From: Lignipirellula cremea
GTDB taxonomy: Bacteria > Planctomycetota > Planctomycetia > Pirellulales > Pirellulaceae
Direction: 5' to 3'
DNA length: 64,000 nucleotides
NCBI RefSeq assembly: GCF_007751035.1
Contig: NZ_CP036433.1
Span: forward strand, 6,925,001 to 6,989,000
Below the pieces are notes generated by a model. That model saw only the letters and a program-made list of their open reading frames with translations. It did no database searches and was not told where the DNA came from. The position numbers and the translations under genes were made by a program. Of this stretch, positions 27,163-36,971 are shown in pieces (within the stretch, counting starts at the first letter, position 1; each line of letters opens with the position of its first letter).

Positions 27163-28422
27163 TTACGTTTGCAGGGCGCGAGTCCAGACGGTTTCGATGT
27201 CGGCGAGAACGGTCGGCCAGCGGAACAGGGCGGCGAACGTCGCCGCTTCCACCATCGGCGGTTCGCTGAGCGACTTGTCCAGCGCATTGTGCAGACGCTG
27301 CAGGTGCACCGGCAGCTCTTCGATCGCCGGCCGGTCGCCCGCCGCCATCCGCGGCAACGGGAACGACTGCACCAGCTCCGCCAGCCGCGGCGCCTGCGCG
27401 AACGTCTCGCCCGGCAACTCCGAACAAACGATCCGGCAACCGCTGGCGGCCGCTTCCAGAATTCCCTGCGGCACGCCGGCGAAGAAGCCTGGCGATACAT
27501 AGTGGGTCGCGTCGCGGAATGCATCGGCCAGTTGCCGGTTGTCCAGCCGCTCGCTCCAGCAGACGCAGTCCGACAGCTCCCGCATGTGTTCTTCCAGGGT
27601 GGCGGCTTCCCGACCGACACCGACCCCCACCACATGCAACTGCAGACCCGGCCGGCCGACCCGCAGCCGATCGACAATATCCAGCAGCCAGGGCAAGCCC
27701 GATGCCACGCTCAGCTTGCCACGAAACAGCAACCGCGAGCGATCCGGCGCCGCAGCCAGCAAACCCGGACGGCTGGAGCCAGCGCTGTCGCTGGAGGAAC
27801 GGTCGGGCGGATAAAAATCATCGGTGGGCGTGGGACGCAGGGCATGCACCTGCTGCGGCGAAACGCCTAGCGCCGTTGTCAGCAGGGCGCCCCCGCGCGG
27901 AGCACTCGCGATAAACCGCTCGGCTTGCGCACAGCCTTGCCGAACTTCTTCCGCCAGGGCGTTATCGGCCTGCAGGAGTTCCAGCTCGTCGCCGTGGCAA
28001 TGAATGATCAGCGGCACGCGCGGGGCCGCCTGCTTGATGAAGGAGCTCACCAGCCAGGCATGGTGACTGTAGATCAGGTCGGGCTGGAACTGGGCGACGA
28101 CCGCTTCGATCCGCCGAGTCCAGGCCGTGCGGTACGCCCTGACTTCCGATGGTCCCAGCAGCTCAAACCGGGTGGCCGGATACGGGGCCTGCGGATAGAT
28201 CGTCGGCAGGGAAAAATCGATCGGCGTCGCGCCGAACACCACCGGATGGATCTCGGCGTTTTCCAGCCGGCCGACACGGGGGTGCGGCTCGTTCCGGGTC
28301 GTCGCGATGATCGCCTGCTGGGTCCAGCGACGATCGTCCTGCCGCGCAATGCTGTCGCACATCACGCCGCTGGGAGTGAAGCCGTTCCGATGGCTATAGA
28401 TTTGTAAGATGCGTGTCCTCAT
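27163..28422 (-). CDS. Glycosyltransferase, GT4-like
   Basis: A 419-residue GT-B glycosyltransferase. The N-terminal acceptor domain includes HCHGDELELLQ. The C-terminal nucleotide-sugar domain has LLFRGKLSVASGLPWLLDIV and the E-x7-E type region PGFFAGVPQGILEAAASGCR. It transfers a sugar from an activated donor; donor and acceptor are unknown. It is convergent with the CNNM gene (23-base gap) and divergent from the MMPL gene. No other cell-surface polysaccharide gene is adjacent. Confidence 0.82.
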   Translation of the reverse strand: MRTRILQIYSHRNGFTPSGVMCDSIARQDDRRWTQQAIIATTRNEPHPRVGRLENAEIHPVVFGATPIDFSLPTIYPQAPYPATRFELLGPSEVRAYRTAWTRRIEAVVAQFQPDLIYSHHAWLVSSFIKQAAPRVPLIIHCHGDELELLQADNALAEEVRQGCAQAERFIASAPRGGALLTTALGVSPQQVHALRPTPTDDFYPPDRSSSDSAGSSRPGLLAAAPDRSRLLFRGKLSVASGLPWLLDIVDRLRVGRPGLQLHVVGVGVGREAATLEEHMRELSDCVCWSERLDNRQLADAFRDATHYVSPGFFAGVPQGILEAAASGCRIVCSELPGETFAQAPRLAELVQSFPLPRMAAGDRPAIEELPVHLQRLHNALDKSLSEPPMVEAATFAALFRWPTVLADIETVWTRALQT

Positions 28423-28627
28423 ACTGCACGATTATCTCACCAGGCAGGCCTCGCTGACAACCGCACCCCGCGCAACAACCTGATCCATTGACGACGGCCG
28501 ATACGACGCCGTCTGCAGGACTCGCAGGTTCCCCTGACGGGACATCGCGCCCGCTGGCCTTGCGACGGGCGGCCACTATGATGGAGGGGTCGCCCGCCTG
28601 TTCCTCACCCCTTTGCCGGCCTGCCAC

Positions 28628-31039
28628 ATGTTTGAACGCATGGCCCCTCTGTTGCTGCGTTACCGCTGGCCGATCCTGTGCGCGGTCACGGTGCTGGCGC
28701 TGCTGGCCGCGGCCGGCATTCCCCGGTTGCGGTTCGACTTTTCGCCCCAGTCGTTGTTCCAGGGGAACGACCCGGAGGCCGAATTCGCCAAGGCGTTTAA
28801 CGCCCAGTTTGAGCAGGAAGACGCCGCCTTTTTGATCGTCATGGAAGCGCTGGGCCCGACCGACGTGCTGGATCGCCGGCTGCTCACCTGGCAACTGCAG
28901 CTCGCGAGCGAACTGAACGCCATGCCCGAGCTGGGCCGGATCGACGCCATCAGTCTGATCGCGGCGCCCCGGTACGGCATGAGCGCTCTGTTCACCGGAC
29001 GAACGGTCGAACCGGCGCCCGTGCTGCGGGAATTCCCCGTCACCGCCGTTGATGAAGCCCGCATGCGCGAGTTCCTGGCGCTGACGCCGCTGGCCCATGC
29101 GGCGCTGGTCAGCGACGACCTGACCGCCGCGCAATTGACGGCCTTTTTGTTGCCCGAGGCCGGCGATTTCGACACCATGGCGGAGATGACGGCGCGGCTG
29201 GAAAAGCTGCTGGCGGAGAACCCGCCGCCGGACGGTTATCGCGTGTCCCTCAGCGGGCTGCCGGCGGTGCGCGTCGATATTGTGCGGAACCTGAAACGGG
29301 ATCAGGCCCTGCTGACCCCTTTGGTGGCGGTCGTGTTTACGCTGCTGCTGTTCGCCATCTTCCGCCGGGTCGCGTTCGCCGTGTTGCCGATGGCGGCGGT
29401 CGGCGTCGGCCTGGCCTGGACGATGGGGCTGTATGGCTATACGGGCCAGTCGTTCAACATTATCAGCAATGTGCTGCCGGTGCTGCTGCTGGTGATTGGC
29501 GTTTCCAACTGCGTACACATCGTCAGTCGTTATGGCATGGAGGCAGTCCTGGCCCACGGCGATCGGGAACAGGCGGCCGAACAGACGATCCGTCACACAG
29601 CGGCTGCCTGTCTGCTGGCGGCTGGCACCACGGCGATCGGTTTTCTCAGTCTGGTCGGCGGCGCCTCGGCCGTCCTGTCGGCGTTTGGCGTCCAGGCGGC
29701 GATCGGACTGCTGCTCCTGTATCTGAGCGCGATGCTGGTGCTGGCCCCAGCCCTGGCCTGGGTTCGTCCGCCGGGCGAACGCCAGGCCGAGCGTCAGGCA
29801 AAACGCGGGCAGACCGACTCACTGGGCGACGCGGCGATTGAAGCGATCGGCTATGCGGCGTCGCGACATCCTTATGTAGCGCTGCTTCTCTGCGGCCTGC
29901 TGGTGGCTGGATCCTGCTGGTCCGCCCGGAACCTGCAGGTGGATACGTTTGTGGTCGAAACGTACGACGAAGACCAGCCGACCCTGAAGCTGATGCGGCT
30001 GGTGGAGGAGAAACTGGTCGGCCTCAGCCCGATGCAGATCAGCCTGACGACCGACGACCCGGAAGCCTTTTTCCGCAACGATACCTGGCGCCGGTTGCTG
30101 CAGTTTGAAGACCGCGCCCGGGCGATGCCGGGCGTCACACTGGTGCGGTCCTATGTCGATCTGGGCGAGGCTGTCTACGCGGGCAGTCGGAGCGAAGGCC
30201 CGTTCCCGCCGGCAACGGCCGCCGGCGAGGAGGCTCTCACCAAACGGATCGCCTGGTCACGTTCGCTGTTGCCCGACCTGGCCGAGACGCTGCACCTTTC
30301 CGCCTTCCTTACCGCCGACCAGCGTTCGGCCCGCGTGCTGCTGCGACTGCGGGATATCGGCGCCCAGCAGACGCTGCTGCTGGCGGAAAAGCTGCAGGCC
30401 GACCTGCAGAAGACGTTCCCGCCCGACGGCCCCATCCGCTACCGGATCACCGGGGAAGCGTATGTCAAATCGCTGCTGCTGTACCGCCTGATCCGGAACC
30501 TGCTGGCTTCGCTGGCGGCCGCTTCGGTGATCATCTTTTTTGTGATCGGCTTGCTGTTCCGCTCGGCGCGGGTCGGCCTGATCGCCGTGCTGCCCAACCT
30601 GACGCCATTGGTCGCCACGCTCGGTTATATGGGGCTGCGGGACTATCCGCTGAACGTGAGCAATGTGATCGTCTTCTCCATCAGCCTGGGCATTGCGGTC
30701 GACGACACGATCCACTTTCTGGCCCGGTTCCGCGAAGAGATCCAGGCCGGCCATTCCCGTTCCGAGGCGATCCGCCTGGCGCTACACGGTTCGGGCAGGG
30801 CGATCGTCCTGACAAGCATCCTGATCATCGCCGGCATCTCTGTCTTGCTGCTCTCGGAATTTCTGCCCACCCGGCGGTTCGCCGAACTCGTCTCCATCAC
30901 CATGCTGGCCGCCCTGTTCGGCGATCTGCTGCTGCTCCCCGCCTGCCTGTCGTTATTCTGGAAAGACCCCCCTACCGATCCCGCAGCCGATAACGCCCCT
31001 ACGGATGAGCATGCAAAAAGCCCCGATCAGACGGACTGA
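28628..31039 (+). CDS. RND/MMPL family exporter
   Basis: An 803-residue membrane protein with two repeated halves. Each half has one membrane helix, a large outer loop and a block of five helices. Helix-4-type signatures read [16 protein letters not shown] in the first half and [17 protein letters not shown] in the second. The C-terminus is short and charged. ATG at 28628 gives the start; an upstream TTG in frame is unlikely. MMPL proteins move lipids, hopanoids or other hydrophobic molecules by proton motive force. No membrane-fusion gene is adjacent. Confidence 0.88.
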   Translation: MFERMAPLLLRYRWPILCAVTVLALLAAAGIPRLRFDFSPQSLFQGNDPEAEFAKAFNAQFEQEDAAFLIVMEALGPTDVLDRRLLTWQLQLASELNAMPELGRIDAISLIAAPRYGMSALFTGRTVEPAPVLREFPVTAVDEARMREFLALTPLAHAALVSDDLTAAQLTAFLLPEAGDFDTMAEMTARLEKLLAENPPPDGYRVSLSGLPAVRVDIVRNLKRDQALLTPLVAVVFTLLLFAIFRRVAFAVLPMAAVGVGLAWTMGLYGYTGQSFNIISNVLPVLLLVIGVSNCVHIVSRYGMEAVLAHGDREQAAEQTIRHTAAACLLAAGTTAIGFLSLVGGASAVLSAFGVQAAIGLLLLYLSAMLVLAPALAWVRPPGERQAERQAKRGQTDSLGDAAIEAIGYAASRHPYVALLLCGLLVAGSCWSARNLQVDTFVVETYDEDQPTLKLMRLVEEKLVGLSPMQISLTTDDPEAFFRNDTWRRLLQFEDRARAMPGVTLVRSYVDLGEAVYAGSRSEGPFPPATAAGEEALTKRIAWSRSLLPDLAETLHLSAFLTADQRSARVLLRLRDIGAQQTLLLAEKLQADLQKTFPPDGPIRYRITGEAYVKSLLLYRLIRNLLASLAAASVIIFFVIGLLFRSARVGLIAVLPNLTPLVATLGYMGLRDYPLNVSNVIVFSISLGIAVDDTIHFLARFREEIQAGHSRSEAIRLALHGSGRAIVLTSILIIAGISVLLLSEFLPTRRFAELVSITMLAALFGDLLLLPACLSLFWKDPPTDPAADNAPTDEHAKSPDQTD

Positions 31040-31266
31040 CCGGGGCGAATCATCTGGAACATCGTGCGCAGCATGCGGCCGCTATCGACCACGCGATCAA
31101 ACACCTGGGGCAGCAAAGCCGGTTCGCGCTGCGCGAGGACAACCAGCAAGGCCGCCGGCATCTCCTTCATGCCGGCCCGTTCGCGGGAGCACCCGGCCAG
31201 GCGGGCAAGTTCTGCCAGACAAGGCCGGCGGGAAAACGCGCGCCACCTGGGTTCCTTCCCTAACAC
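31027..31266 (-). CDS. Possible small protein of unknown function
   Basis: A 79-residue frame starting at GTG 31266 overlaps the 3' end of the MMPL gene. The second half ([20 protein letters not shown], then [20 protein letters not shown]) has natural-looking composition, so a shorter product from ATG near 31170 is possible. It lies just downstream of the permuted tRNA-like locus on the same strand. It could be a shadow frame. Confidence 0.3.
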   Translation of the reverse strand: MLGKEPRWRAFSRRPCLAELARLAGCSRERAGMKEMPAALLVVLAQREPALLPQVFDRVVDSGRMLRTMFQMIRPGQSV

Positions 31267-31278
31267 GTTTCCCTGATG

Positions 31279-31421
31279 AAAAAAGACGACCGACGAAGAG
31301 TTGACGAGAGTGACTACGGTGCTCTGCCGTTAAGCTACAGCGCCATGTTTAATTGCGCTGGCGGGAATCGAACCCGCACCCCCGGCGCCGAAAGCATGTA
31401 CTCCCAGCGGCAGTCGGTCGT
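31279..31421 (-). ncRNA. Permuted tRNA-like RNA locus
   Basis: On the minus strand the 3' half of a tRNA comes first. It shows a T-arm GCGGGTTCGATTCCCGC (31361-31377) and the acceptor strand CAGCGC (31355-31360). After a 10-base linker (31345-31354) the 5' half follows: acceptor GGCGCTG, then TA, then the D-arm GCTTAACGGCAGAGC (31318-31344). Acceptor strands pair over six bases, with G1 and A72 unpaired. D- and T-loops keep G18-G19 and TTCGA. A perfect 9-bp stem (ACGACCGAC at 31413-31421 with GTCGGTCGT at 31286-31294) closes the whole locus, and six T residues follow directly. No CCA is encoded and no normal anticodon arm is visible. It is not a standard tRNA, and no tmRNA tag was found. Confidence 0.55.
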
Positions 31422-31639
31422 TGTTTTGGCTGCCGAAGAATTAACCCAACGAAGGTTATGCCCAGAACTGCTTTCGCGGTACGGCCGTCCGATACCAGCA
31501 AGCGGCGTTGCTGGCCGTTGACAGGCAAATTGATCTGCGAGAGACGCCTTTGCCGTTCACTAGCCGGTCGCCCGACATCGCTACCTTAGGACCGTCATGG
31601 ATTCCAGACAGACAGTTGAGTTCCAGGGAAGACACCCAG

Positions 31640-31800
31640 GCCCTCGGCGGGTTCGCAGCAAGCGAAAGAAAGTGCGACGTCGTCGCAAGTCAGCTTTCGC
31701 TCTACGAAAGCACGCGACCTTTCTCGCAGTGAAAGGGGACCGACCTTTGGTAGAAGGTTACGCGGCCCGAAGGAAAGACGACTATCCTTTCGCCGGGCGA
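31640..31800. repeat. Diverged hairpin-repeat sequence
   Basis: Fragments such as CAGCTTTCGCTCTACGAAAG, ACCTTTCTCGCAGTGAAAGG and GAAGGAAAGACGAC match the style of the hairpin-repeat family seen at 9.6, 13.0, 59.5 and 61.7 kb, but they are more diverged. They lie downstream of the sucrose-phosphate phosphatase stop. Confidence 0.45.
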
Positions 31801-32588
31801 CCGCTCCACTGTTCGCGCCAGTGGCGGACGCCTTCGAGTACGCCAGCGGCGCAGTGGCTGCCGGCCTGGTAGACGCGGCGGCTATCCAGCTGTTTCAGCT
31901 CGGCGTGGGCGTTGCCGACGACGACGCCGTGGTAGCCTTCCTGGAACATCGCCAGATCGTTCCCTGTGTCGCCGCAGACGATCACTCGCTCGGGCGAAAT
32001 CCGGAACTCACGGGCCAGGCGTCCGGCCGCGGTTCCTTTGTGGACGCCGGCGGGCAGGATATCCAGGTCACGCTGGGAGCTGTACACGACGGCCGCCTGC
32101 AGCCCGGCCGCCTGGAGGGACTGCTCGATCTGCTGCAGCACGGTCGGCGATAGATCGTAGCCGAAATAGCTGATCTTGAATTCCGACTGCAGGTGCGAAG
32201 GCTGCAGTTCGAGTTGCTGGAAAGAAGCCGCCGCCGCTTGGACACGCTGCGCCTGCCATTTCGTGGAACGAACGGGCCAGTCGAGCAGCCGCTGCGGCTC
32301 GCCGGCAGATGCGGTCAACTCAATCTGGGTGCCGACACCGCCGATAAAAGCGTGAGGCTCCGGCAGGCCCGTGTCGCGCACGGATTCCTGAAGCGATTCC
32401 ACGAATCGCCCGGAGTTATACGCCAGCAAAACGACGTCGCGCAGCGGCTCCCACCAGGCGACGAAGCGGGCCAGGCCCTCGTCATCGCCCAGCATGGTGC
32501 CGTCGACATCGCTGACGATCAGCAGCCGCGGGTCGGCGGCGTCTGCAGGTTCCGCGGCGCCATCGCCAGCGGTCGATTCCAAGGGCAT
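31782..32588 (-). CDS. Sucrose-phosphate phosphatase (HAD family)
   Basis: A 268-residue HAD phosphatase. Motif I is SDVDGTMLGDDEGL at about residues 26-39, a Ser/Asn-containing motif II region follows (AYNSGRF), and motif IV is VIVCGDTGNDLAMF. The cap matches sucrose-6F-phosphate phosphohydrolases. It hydrolyses sucrose-6-phosphate to sucrose in the cytosol. The start lies three bases after the stop of the sucrose-phosphate synthase gene, so both form one operon. Sucrose is a compatible solute in several planctomycetes. Confidence 0.87.
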   Translation of the reverse strand: MPLESTAGDGAAEPADAADPRLLIVSDVDGTMLGDDEGLARFVAWWEPLRDVVLLAYNSGRFVESLQESVRDTGLPEPHAFIGGVGTQIELTASAGEPQRLLDWPVRSTKWQAQRVQAAAASFQQLELQPSHLQSEFKISYFGYDLSPTVLQQIEQSLQAAGLQAAVVYSSQRDLDILPAGVHKGTAAGRLAREFRISPERVIVCGDTGNDLAMFQEGYHGVVVGNAHAELKQLDSRRVYQAGSHCAAGVLEGVRHWREQWSGRPAKG

Positions 32589-32591
32589 CGA

Positions 32592-33923
32592 TCAGATCGC
32601 TTCCACTTCAAACGCTTCGGCCAGATTTTCTTCCGCCGGGCGATCAGGGGCCGGCGTGTCGGCCTGCGAGTGCAGGTGTTTCAGGATCTGCTGGGCAATG
32701 CCGGTCCAGGTAAAGCGGGCGCGGGCCTTCTGGGAACCGTACTTCGCCAGCTGGCTGGAGACTTCGCGATGCGACAGGACCGAGGCGATCGCATGACCGA
32801 ACGCTTCCGGGTCAAACGGATTGGCATACAAGGATTCCAGACCCCAGGTCACCTGTTCCCACAGGCCGCCTTCGGTGGTGATCACGGTCGGCGTGCCGCA
32901 GGCCATCGCTTCAACCGCCGTCATGCCGAACGGTTCGTAGCGGCTGCTCAAAGCAAACACATCGGCGGCCCGATAGTAGTCGGCCAGCTGATCATCGGGA
33001 ATGTAGTCGCCGAAAATCACCCGATCAGCGATGCCCAGTTCTTCCGCCAGTTTGCGGAAGCCAGCGACCTGCTCCACTTCCGAATCGCTGGGGTCGGTCG
33101 AACCGATCGCCAGCAACAGGCGGGCGTCTTTCACTCTCTGAAAGACGGGCGGCATGGAGCGGATCAGCAGATCGTAACCTTTGTTATTGGCGATGCGTCC
33201 CAGCGCCAGCACGATTTTCCCTTCCAGTCCCAGCTCGTTCTTCAGGGCGGAGCGGGTGGCGACGGAAACGGGGAAGAAGCGGCGATCATCGTACCCCGGC
33301 GGAATCACCAGAATTTTCGAAGCCGGCGTGTCGTACGCGCTCTCTTTCAGGATGTCACGCTGCGTCGGGGTGGTCGCAATGACCCAGTCGCATTCGTCGT
33401 AGATGACCTTCTCTTCGCGGATGCGTTCGTTGAAATTGTATTTTTTTTCCAGAGCGGCCGCTTCGCCATCCATATTGTCGCGTTTCCAGGCGCCAATTGA
33501 GTGCGGCGTGTGCAGATGGGGAATCTCCATCGTGTTGGCGAGAGCCTGACCGGCGAGTCCAGCGTCCCAGTAATGGCTGTTGATGAAGCTGTATTTCAGG
33601 CCGTTCTCTTCGATGTAGTCCGACGCGTTCGCCACCCATTCGGGAATCGACTCGCACAGGGTTTCTTTCGGGATAAAATCGTCGCCGCCGCACGGGAACC
33701 TCAACACGCGGACCCGATCATTCACAATCTCTTCGGCCTCTTGCGACTCGAATTGCCGCGTCAGGATGTCGACCTCGTAACCCATGCGAGCCAAACACTT
33801 TGACAGTTCAAGGACGAACACCACCTGGCCGCCCGTGTCGGGTTTGCCGAACTCGGGTTCGGGCGACACATAGCCGTGGGTCGAGATCATCATGATTCTG
33901 GAACGTGTTTTCGGGGACATCAT
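32592..33923 (-). CDS. Sucrose-phosphate synthase (GT4)
   Basis: A 443-residue GT-B enzyme joining UDP- or ADP-glucose and fructose-6-phosphate to sucrose-6-phosphate. Family marks include PDTGGQVVFVLELSKCLARM near residues 28-47, SHYWDAGLAGQ, TPHSIGAWKRDNM, and the donor-site E-x7-E in EPFGMTAVEAMACGTP. The length matches the minimal bacterial SPS without a fused phosphatase; the phosphatase is the next gene. ATG at 33923 follows AGGAGAG with six bases spacing. Osmotic control is likely from the known role of sucrose, but no regulator site was seen. Confidence 0.9.
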   Translation of the reverse strand: MMSPKTRSRIMMISTHGYVSPEPEFGKPDTGGQVVFVLELSKCLARMGYEVDILTRQFESQEAEEIVNDRVRVLRFPCGGDDFIPKETLCESIPEWVANASDYIEENGLKYSFINSHYWDAGLAGQALANTMEIPHLHTPHSIGAWKRDNMDGEAAALEKKYNFNERIREEKVIYDECDWVIATTPTQRDILKESAYDTPASKILVIPPGYDDRRFFPVSVATRSALKNELGLEGKIVLALGRIANNKGYDLLIRSMPPVFQRVKDARLLLAIGSTDPSDSEVEQVAGFRKLAEELGIADRVIFGDYIPDDQLADYYRAADVFALSSRYEPFGMTAVEAMACGTPTVITTEGGLWEQVTWGLESLYANPFDPEAFGHAIASVLSHREVSSQLAKYGSQKARARFTWTGIAQQILKHLHSQADTPAPDRPAEENLAEAFEVEAI

Positions 33924-34736
33924 CCAAAACTCTCCTTCAATACAAACTAGTAATCAACGCGATCCTGGCGTTGTCGGAATGGCCGATTCCAGAAAATCGC
34001 CAAACAAGGGCGATGGCCTGGCGGGATCGCGAGCCCTGACAAGAAGAACCGAGAACGCCGTTCTGATAAACAGCAGCAATTCGCGTTCCGAACTGCACTC
34101 GATCCGGCCGTCGACGACGGCGTAAAACGCTCAACCCCTGGTCCAGCAGGCAGCGACCAGGGTGAAACTCCGCACGTGGCAACGTGAGGAAACTCCGGAA
34201 AATCCAGCAGGCGAGAATAGCCATCCGGGCGGTTGAGGGACGTGTTTTCTTCCATAAACAACGAAAGCTCTGATAAAGAGTGTCCACATTGAACCCGCCA
34301 TGTCAAGCTGCAGGCCAGGCCACGCCGTCTGCTGATGAACCGTCGCTTTCCCCATGCTATCGCTGCTGTCGACGGTCGCCGTGCGTTCGCGCCGGCGTAA
34401 TCGCGGCCGCCAGGGATCGACCTCCGCCACCGCCGCCGGGCATGCAAGCAGCCGAAGTCGCCAGCCGTTGGAGAGAGGATTCTGGGCGATGGAACAGCGG
34501 CCAAACTCGGGCGAGTTTGGCTACAAGGCTTAACGGCTCTCCTTTGTTGACGCGGGCGCTGGCATCGGAAACACTAGGCGGTTGCATGCGTCACGCAGAC
34601 GAGCCGTTCGCTGGGCTCTTCGCAAGGACGAAGCAGTTCGCGATCCGTGCCCCGCCCTCGCCTGCAGATGCGGCCTGCCTTGGCTGACCCCGCGTCGGCG
34701 GACTTCCCTCCTGTTTCTTTGTTGCAAGGAACCATC
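33924..34736. other. Long intergenic region with a short perfect hairpin
   Basis: No supported gene in about 810 bases. A perfect inverted repeat CCAAACTCG-GG-CGAGTTTGG occurs at 34500-34519. Open frames here are short and Arg/Ser-rich. Divergent promoters for the sucrose operon (left) and the hydrolase (right) should lie at the two ends. Confidence 0.5.
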
Positions 34737-36830
34737 ATGAAACTGCTTCGCACCTGGGTTCTGGGCCTCTGTCTGGCGGCGACGCTCGGCGGAAGCCTGG
34801 CCCCGTCGATTGCTGCGGAACCTGATACCTCACGCGGCGACAAGCAGCTGGCCAGTTACTTCAGACTGGAGACGGATCGCCTGGCGGATAACAGTCTGGC
34901 CGACGTGAAAACGCGGGAACAATGGGAAGCGGTCCGCGGCGAACGGCATCGCCAACTGCTGGAAATGCTGGGGCTCGACCCGCTGCCCGAACGGTCCGAT
35001 CTGAAAGCGACCGTCACCGGCCTGCTGGAGACCGATGAGATCGTCGTCGAGAAAATCCACTATCAATCCCGGCCCGGCCTGTATGTGACAGGGAACCTGT
35101 ACCGGCCTAAACAGGTCGATAAACGTTTGCCGGCGATCCTGTACGTCTGTGGCCACGGACGCGTCAAAATCAACGGGGTCAGCTACGGCAACAAAGTCAC
35201 CTACCATCACCACGGCGCCTGGTTCGCCCGGAACGGCTATGTCTGCCTGACGATTGATACCCTGCAGATGGGCGAAGTCGAAGGCTGGCACCACGGCACA
35301 TTCTATGGCGACCGCATGTGGTGGATGTCCCGCGGCTATACGCCTGCCGGCGTGGAAGCCTGGAACTGCATCAGGGCGCTCGATTACCTGCAGTCGCGCG
35401 ACGACGTCGATCCCGAACGACTGGGCGTCACCGGTCGCAGCGGCGGCGGAGCCTACAGCTGGTGGATCGCCGCCCTGGACGAGCGGATCAAGTGCGCCGT
35501 GCCGGTCGCCGGCATTACCGACCTGCAGAACTATGTTGTCGACGGCTGCGTGGAAGGCCACTGTGACTGCATGTTCATGGTCAACACTTACCAGTGGGAT
35601 TACCCGATGCTGGCGGCAATGGTCGCCCCGCGTCCGTTACTGATCAGCAACACCGACACCGACCGGATCTTTCCGCTCGACGGCGTGGTCCGCACTTTTT
35701 TTGAAACTCGCAAAATCTACAGCCTGTATGGAGCCTCGAAGCAACTTGCGCTGAACATTACGGCCGGGCCGCACCTGGATACGCAGGAATTGCGGATCCA
35801 CGCTTTCCGCTGGTTCAACCATCACCTGCGGAACGACGACGCGCTAATCGGCGATCCGGCCGCCAAATACTTCACGCCGGAGCAACTGAAGGTCTTCGAC
35901 ACGCTGCCGGACGATTCGCTCAACGACCGGATCGATGAAACCTTCGTCCCGCTCGCCCAGGCGCCCCTGCCCCAGGACGTGAAAGCCTGGGAGGAACAGC
36001 GCGACGCCTGGCGGACCGCCTTAAAGGAACGCGTCTTCCGCGGCTGGCCCCAGACCGCGGGCCCGCTCGGCCTCCAGGAAGCCTTTTCGGTCGTGAAAGA
36101 GAACGTCGCCTTTTCCGGGTACGATTTCACCAGCCAGGAAGGCGTCAACCTGCGGTTGTACCTGGCCCACCGGGCCGATCTGAAGAAGCCGGATCTGGTC
36201 GTACTCAACACGCTCGATGAGCCGCAATGGCAAGAATTCCTGGCAATGTACGGCGGTCCCTTCGCCCAGCAGTTGGCTGGCGAAACCTTGCCGGGCGCCG
36301 ATGCGGCGGCCTTTAACCCGACGCAGAAAATGTTCACCGCGTTCCCCTGGGCGATGGCCTACGTGGCGCCCCGCGGCGTGGGACCCACGGCGTTTGATGT
36401 AGACCCCAAAAAACAGACACACATCCGCCGGCGGTTTTATCTGCTGGGACAAACGCTCGACGGCATGCAAACGTACGACACCGTCAGGGCGGCCGCGGCC
36501 CTGCGCGAGGTTCCGTCCCTGCACGACACACCGCTCTGGATGCAAGGGGAAGGCCCCATGGCCGGCGTGGCGCTGTACGCCTCGCTGTTTACGCCGGATG
36601 TCAAGCGACTGGACCTGCATCAACTGGCGACTTCGCACCAGACCGGTCCTTGCTACCTGAACGTGCTTCGTTTCCTGGATATCCCCCAGGCCGTCGCGCT
36701 GGCGGCCGATCAAACGCAAGTGGTGATCTATGGCGATCCGGCCGACTGGGAGTTCCCGGCGGCGGTCGCCGCGCAGTTAGAATGGGATAAAAAGCGGCTG
36801 CAGGTGCGAAAGCCGGTCGGCGGAAAGTAA
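34737..36830 (+). CDS. Exported alpha/beta hydrolase, acetyl xylan esterase/prolyl oligopeptidase-like
   Basis: A 697-residue protein with a signal peptide (hydrophobic residues 7-27, SIAAE cleavage). The alpha/beta hydrolase core has the nucleophile Ser235 in VTGRSGGGAYSW, an acid near Asp309 (NTDTDRIFPLDG) and His346 (TAGPHLDTQ). A second domain fills the C-terminal 300 residues. Relatives remove acetyl groups from polysaccharides or act as peptidases in the periplasm. ATG at 34737 follows AAGGAA. Planctomycetes carry many such hydrolases for algal polysaccharides; the substrate here is unknown. Confidence 0.8.
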   Translation: MKLLRTWVLGLCLAATLGGSLAPSIAAEPDTSRGDKQLASYFRLETDRLADNSLADVKTREQWEAVRGERHRQLLEMLGLDPLPERSDLKATVTGLLETDEIVVEKIHYQSRPGLYVTGNLYRPKQVDKRLPAILYVCGHGRVKINGVSYGNKVTYHHHGAWFARNGYVCLTIDTLQMGEVEGWHHGTFYGDRMWWMSRGYTPAGVEAWNCIRALDYLQSRDDVDPERLGVTGRSGGGAYSWWIAALDERIKCAVPVAGITDLQNYVVDGCVEGHCDCMFMVNTYQWDYPMLAAMVAPRPLLISNTDTDRIFPLDGVVRTFFETRKIYSLYGASKQLALNITAGPHLDTQELRIHAFRWFNHHLRNDDALIGDPAAKYFTPEQLKVFDTLPDDSLNDRIDETFVPLAQAPLPQDVKAWEEQRDAWRTALKERVFRGWPQTAGPLGLQEAFSVVKENVAFSGYDFTSQEGVNLRLYLAHRADLKKPDLVVLNTLDEPQWQEFLAMYGGPFAQQLAGETLPGADAAAFNPTQKMFTAFPWAMAYVAPRGVGPTAFDVDPKKQTHIRRRFYLLGQTLDGMQTYDTVRAAAALREVPSLHDTPLWMQGEGPMAGVALYASLFTPDVKRLDLHQLATSHQTGPCYLNVLRFLDIPQAVALAADQTQVVIYGDPADWEFPAAVAAQLEWDKKRLQVRKPVGGK

Positions 36831-36971
36831 GCTGACGGCCCCCAAACCGGTCGCTTTTTTTCGCGGGTGATTTCCTGGAGACAACCCGGCTGCTGGCTGG
36901 CGGCTGGGCTTGTTTTCAGGTTGCAATTCGGGATACTGACCGGCAATGTTCCTCGGCGTCGTTGAGGAACC

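Noticed and set aside
31279-31421. Transfer-messenger RNA (permuted form)
   Set aside because: A canonical D-arm is present, the unit is only about 140 bases, and no tag reading frame ending in ALAA was found on either side.
32193-33500. 435-residue plus-strand frame opposite the sucrose genes
   Set aside because: It is antisense to two well-recognised enzymes.
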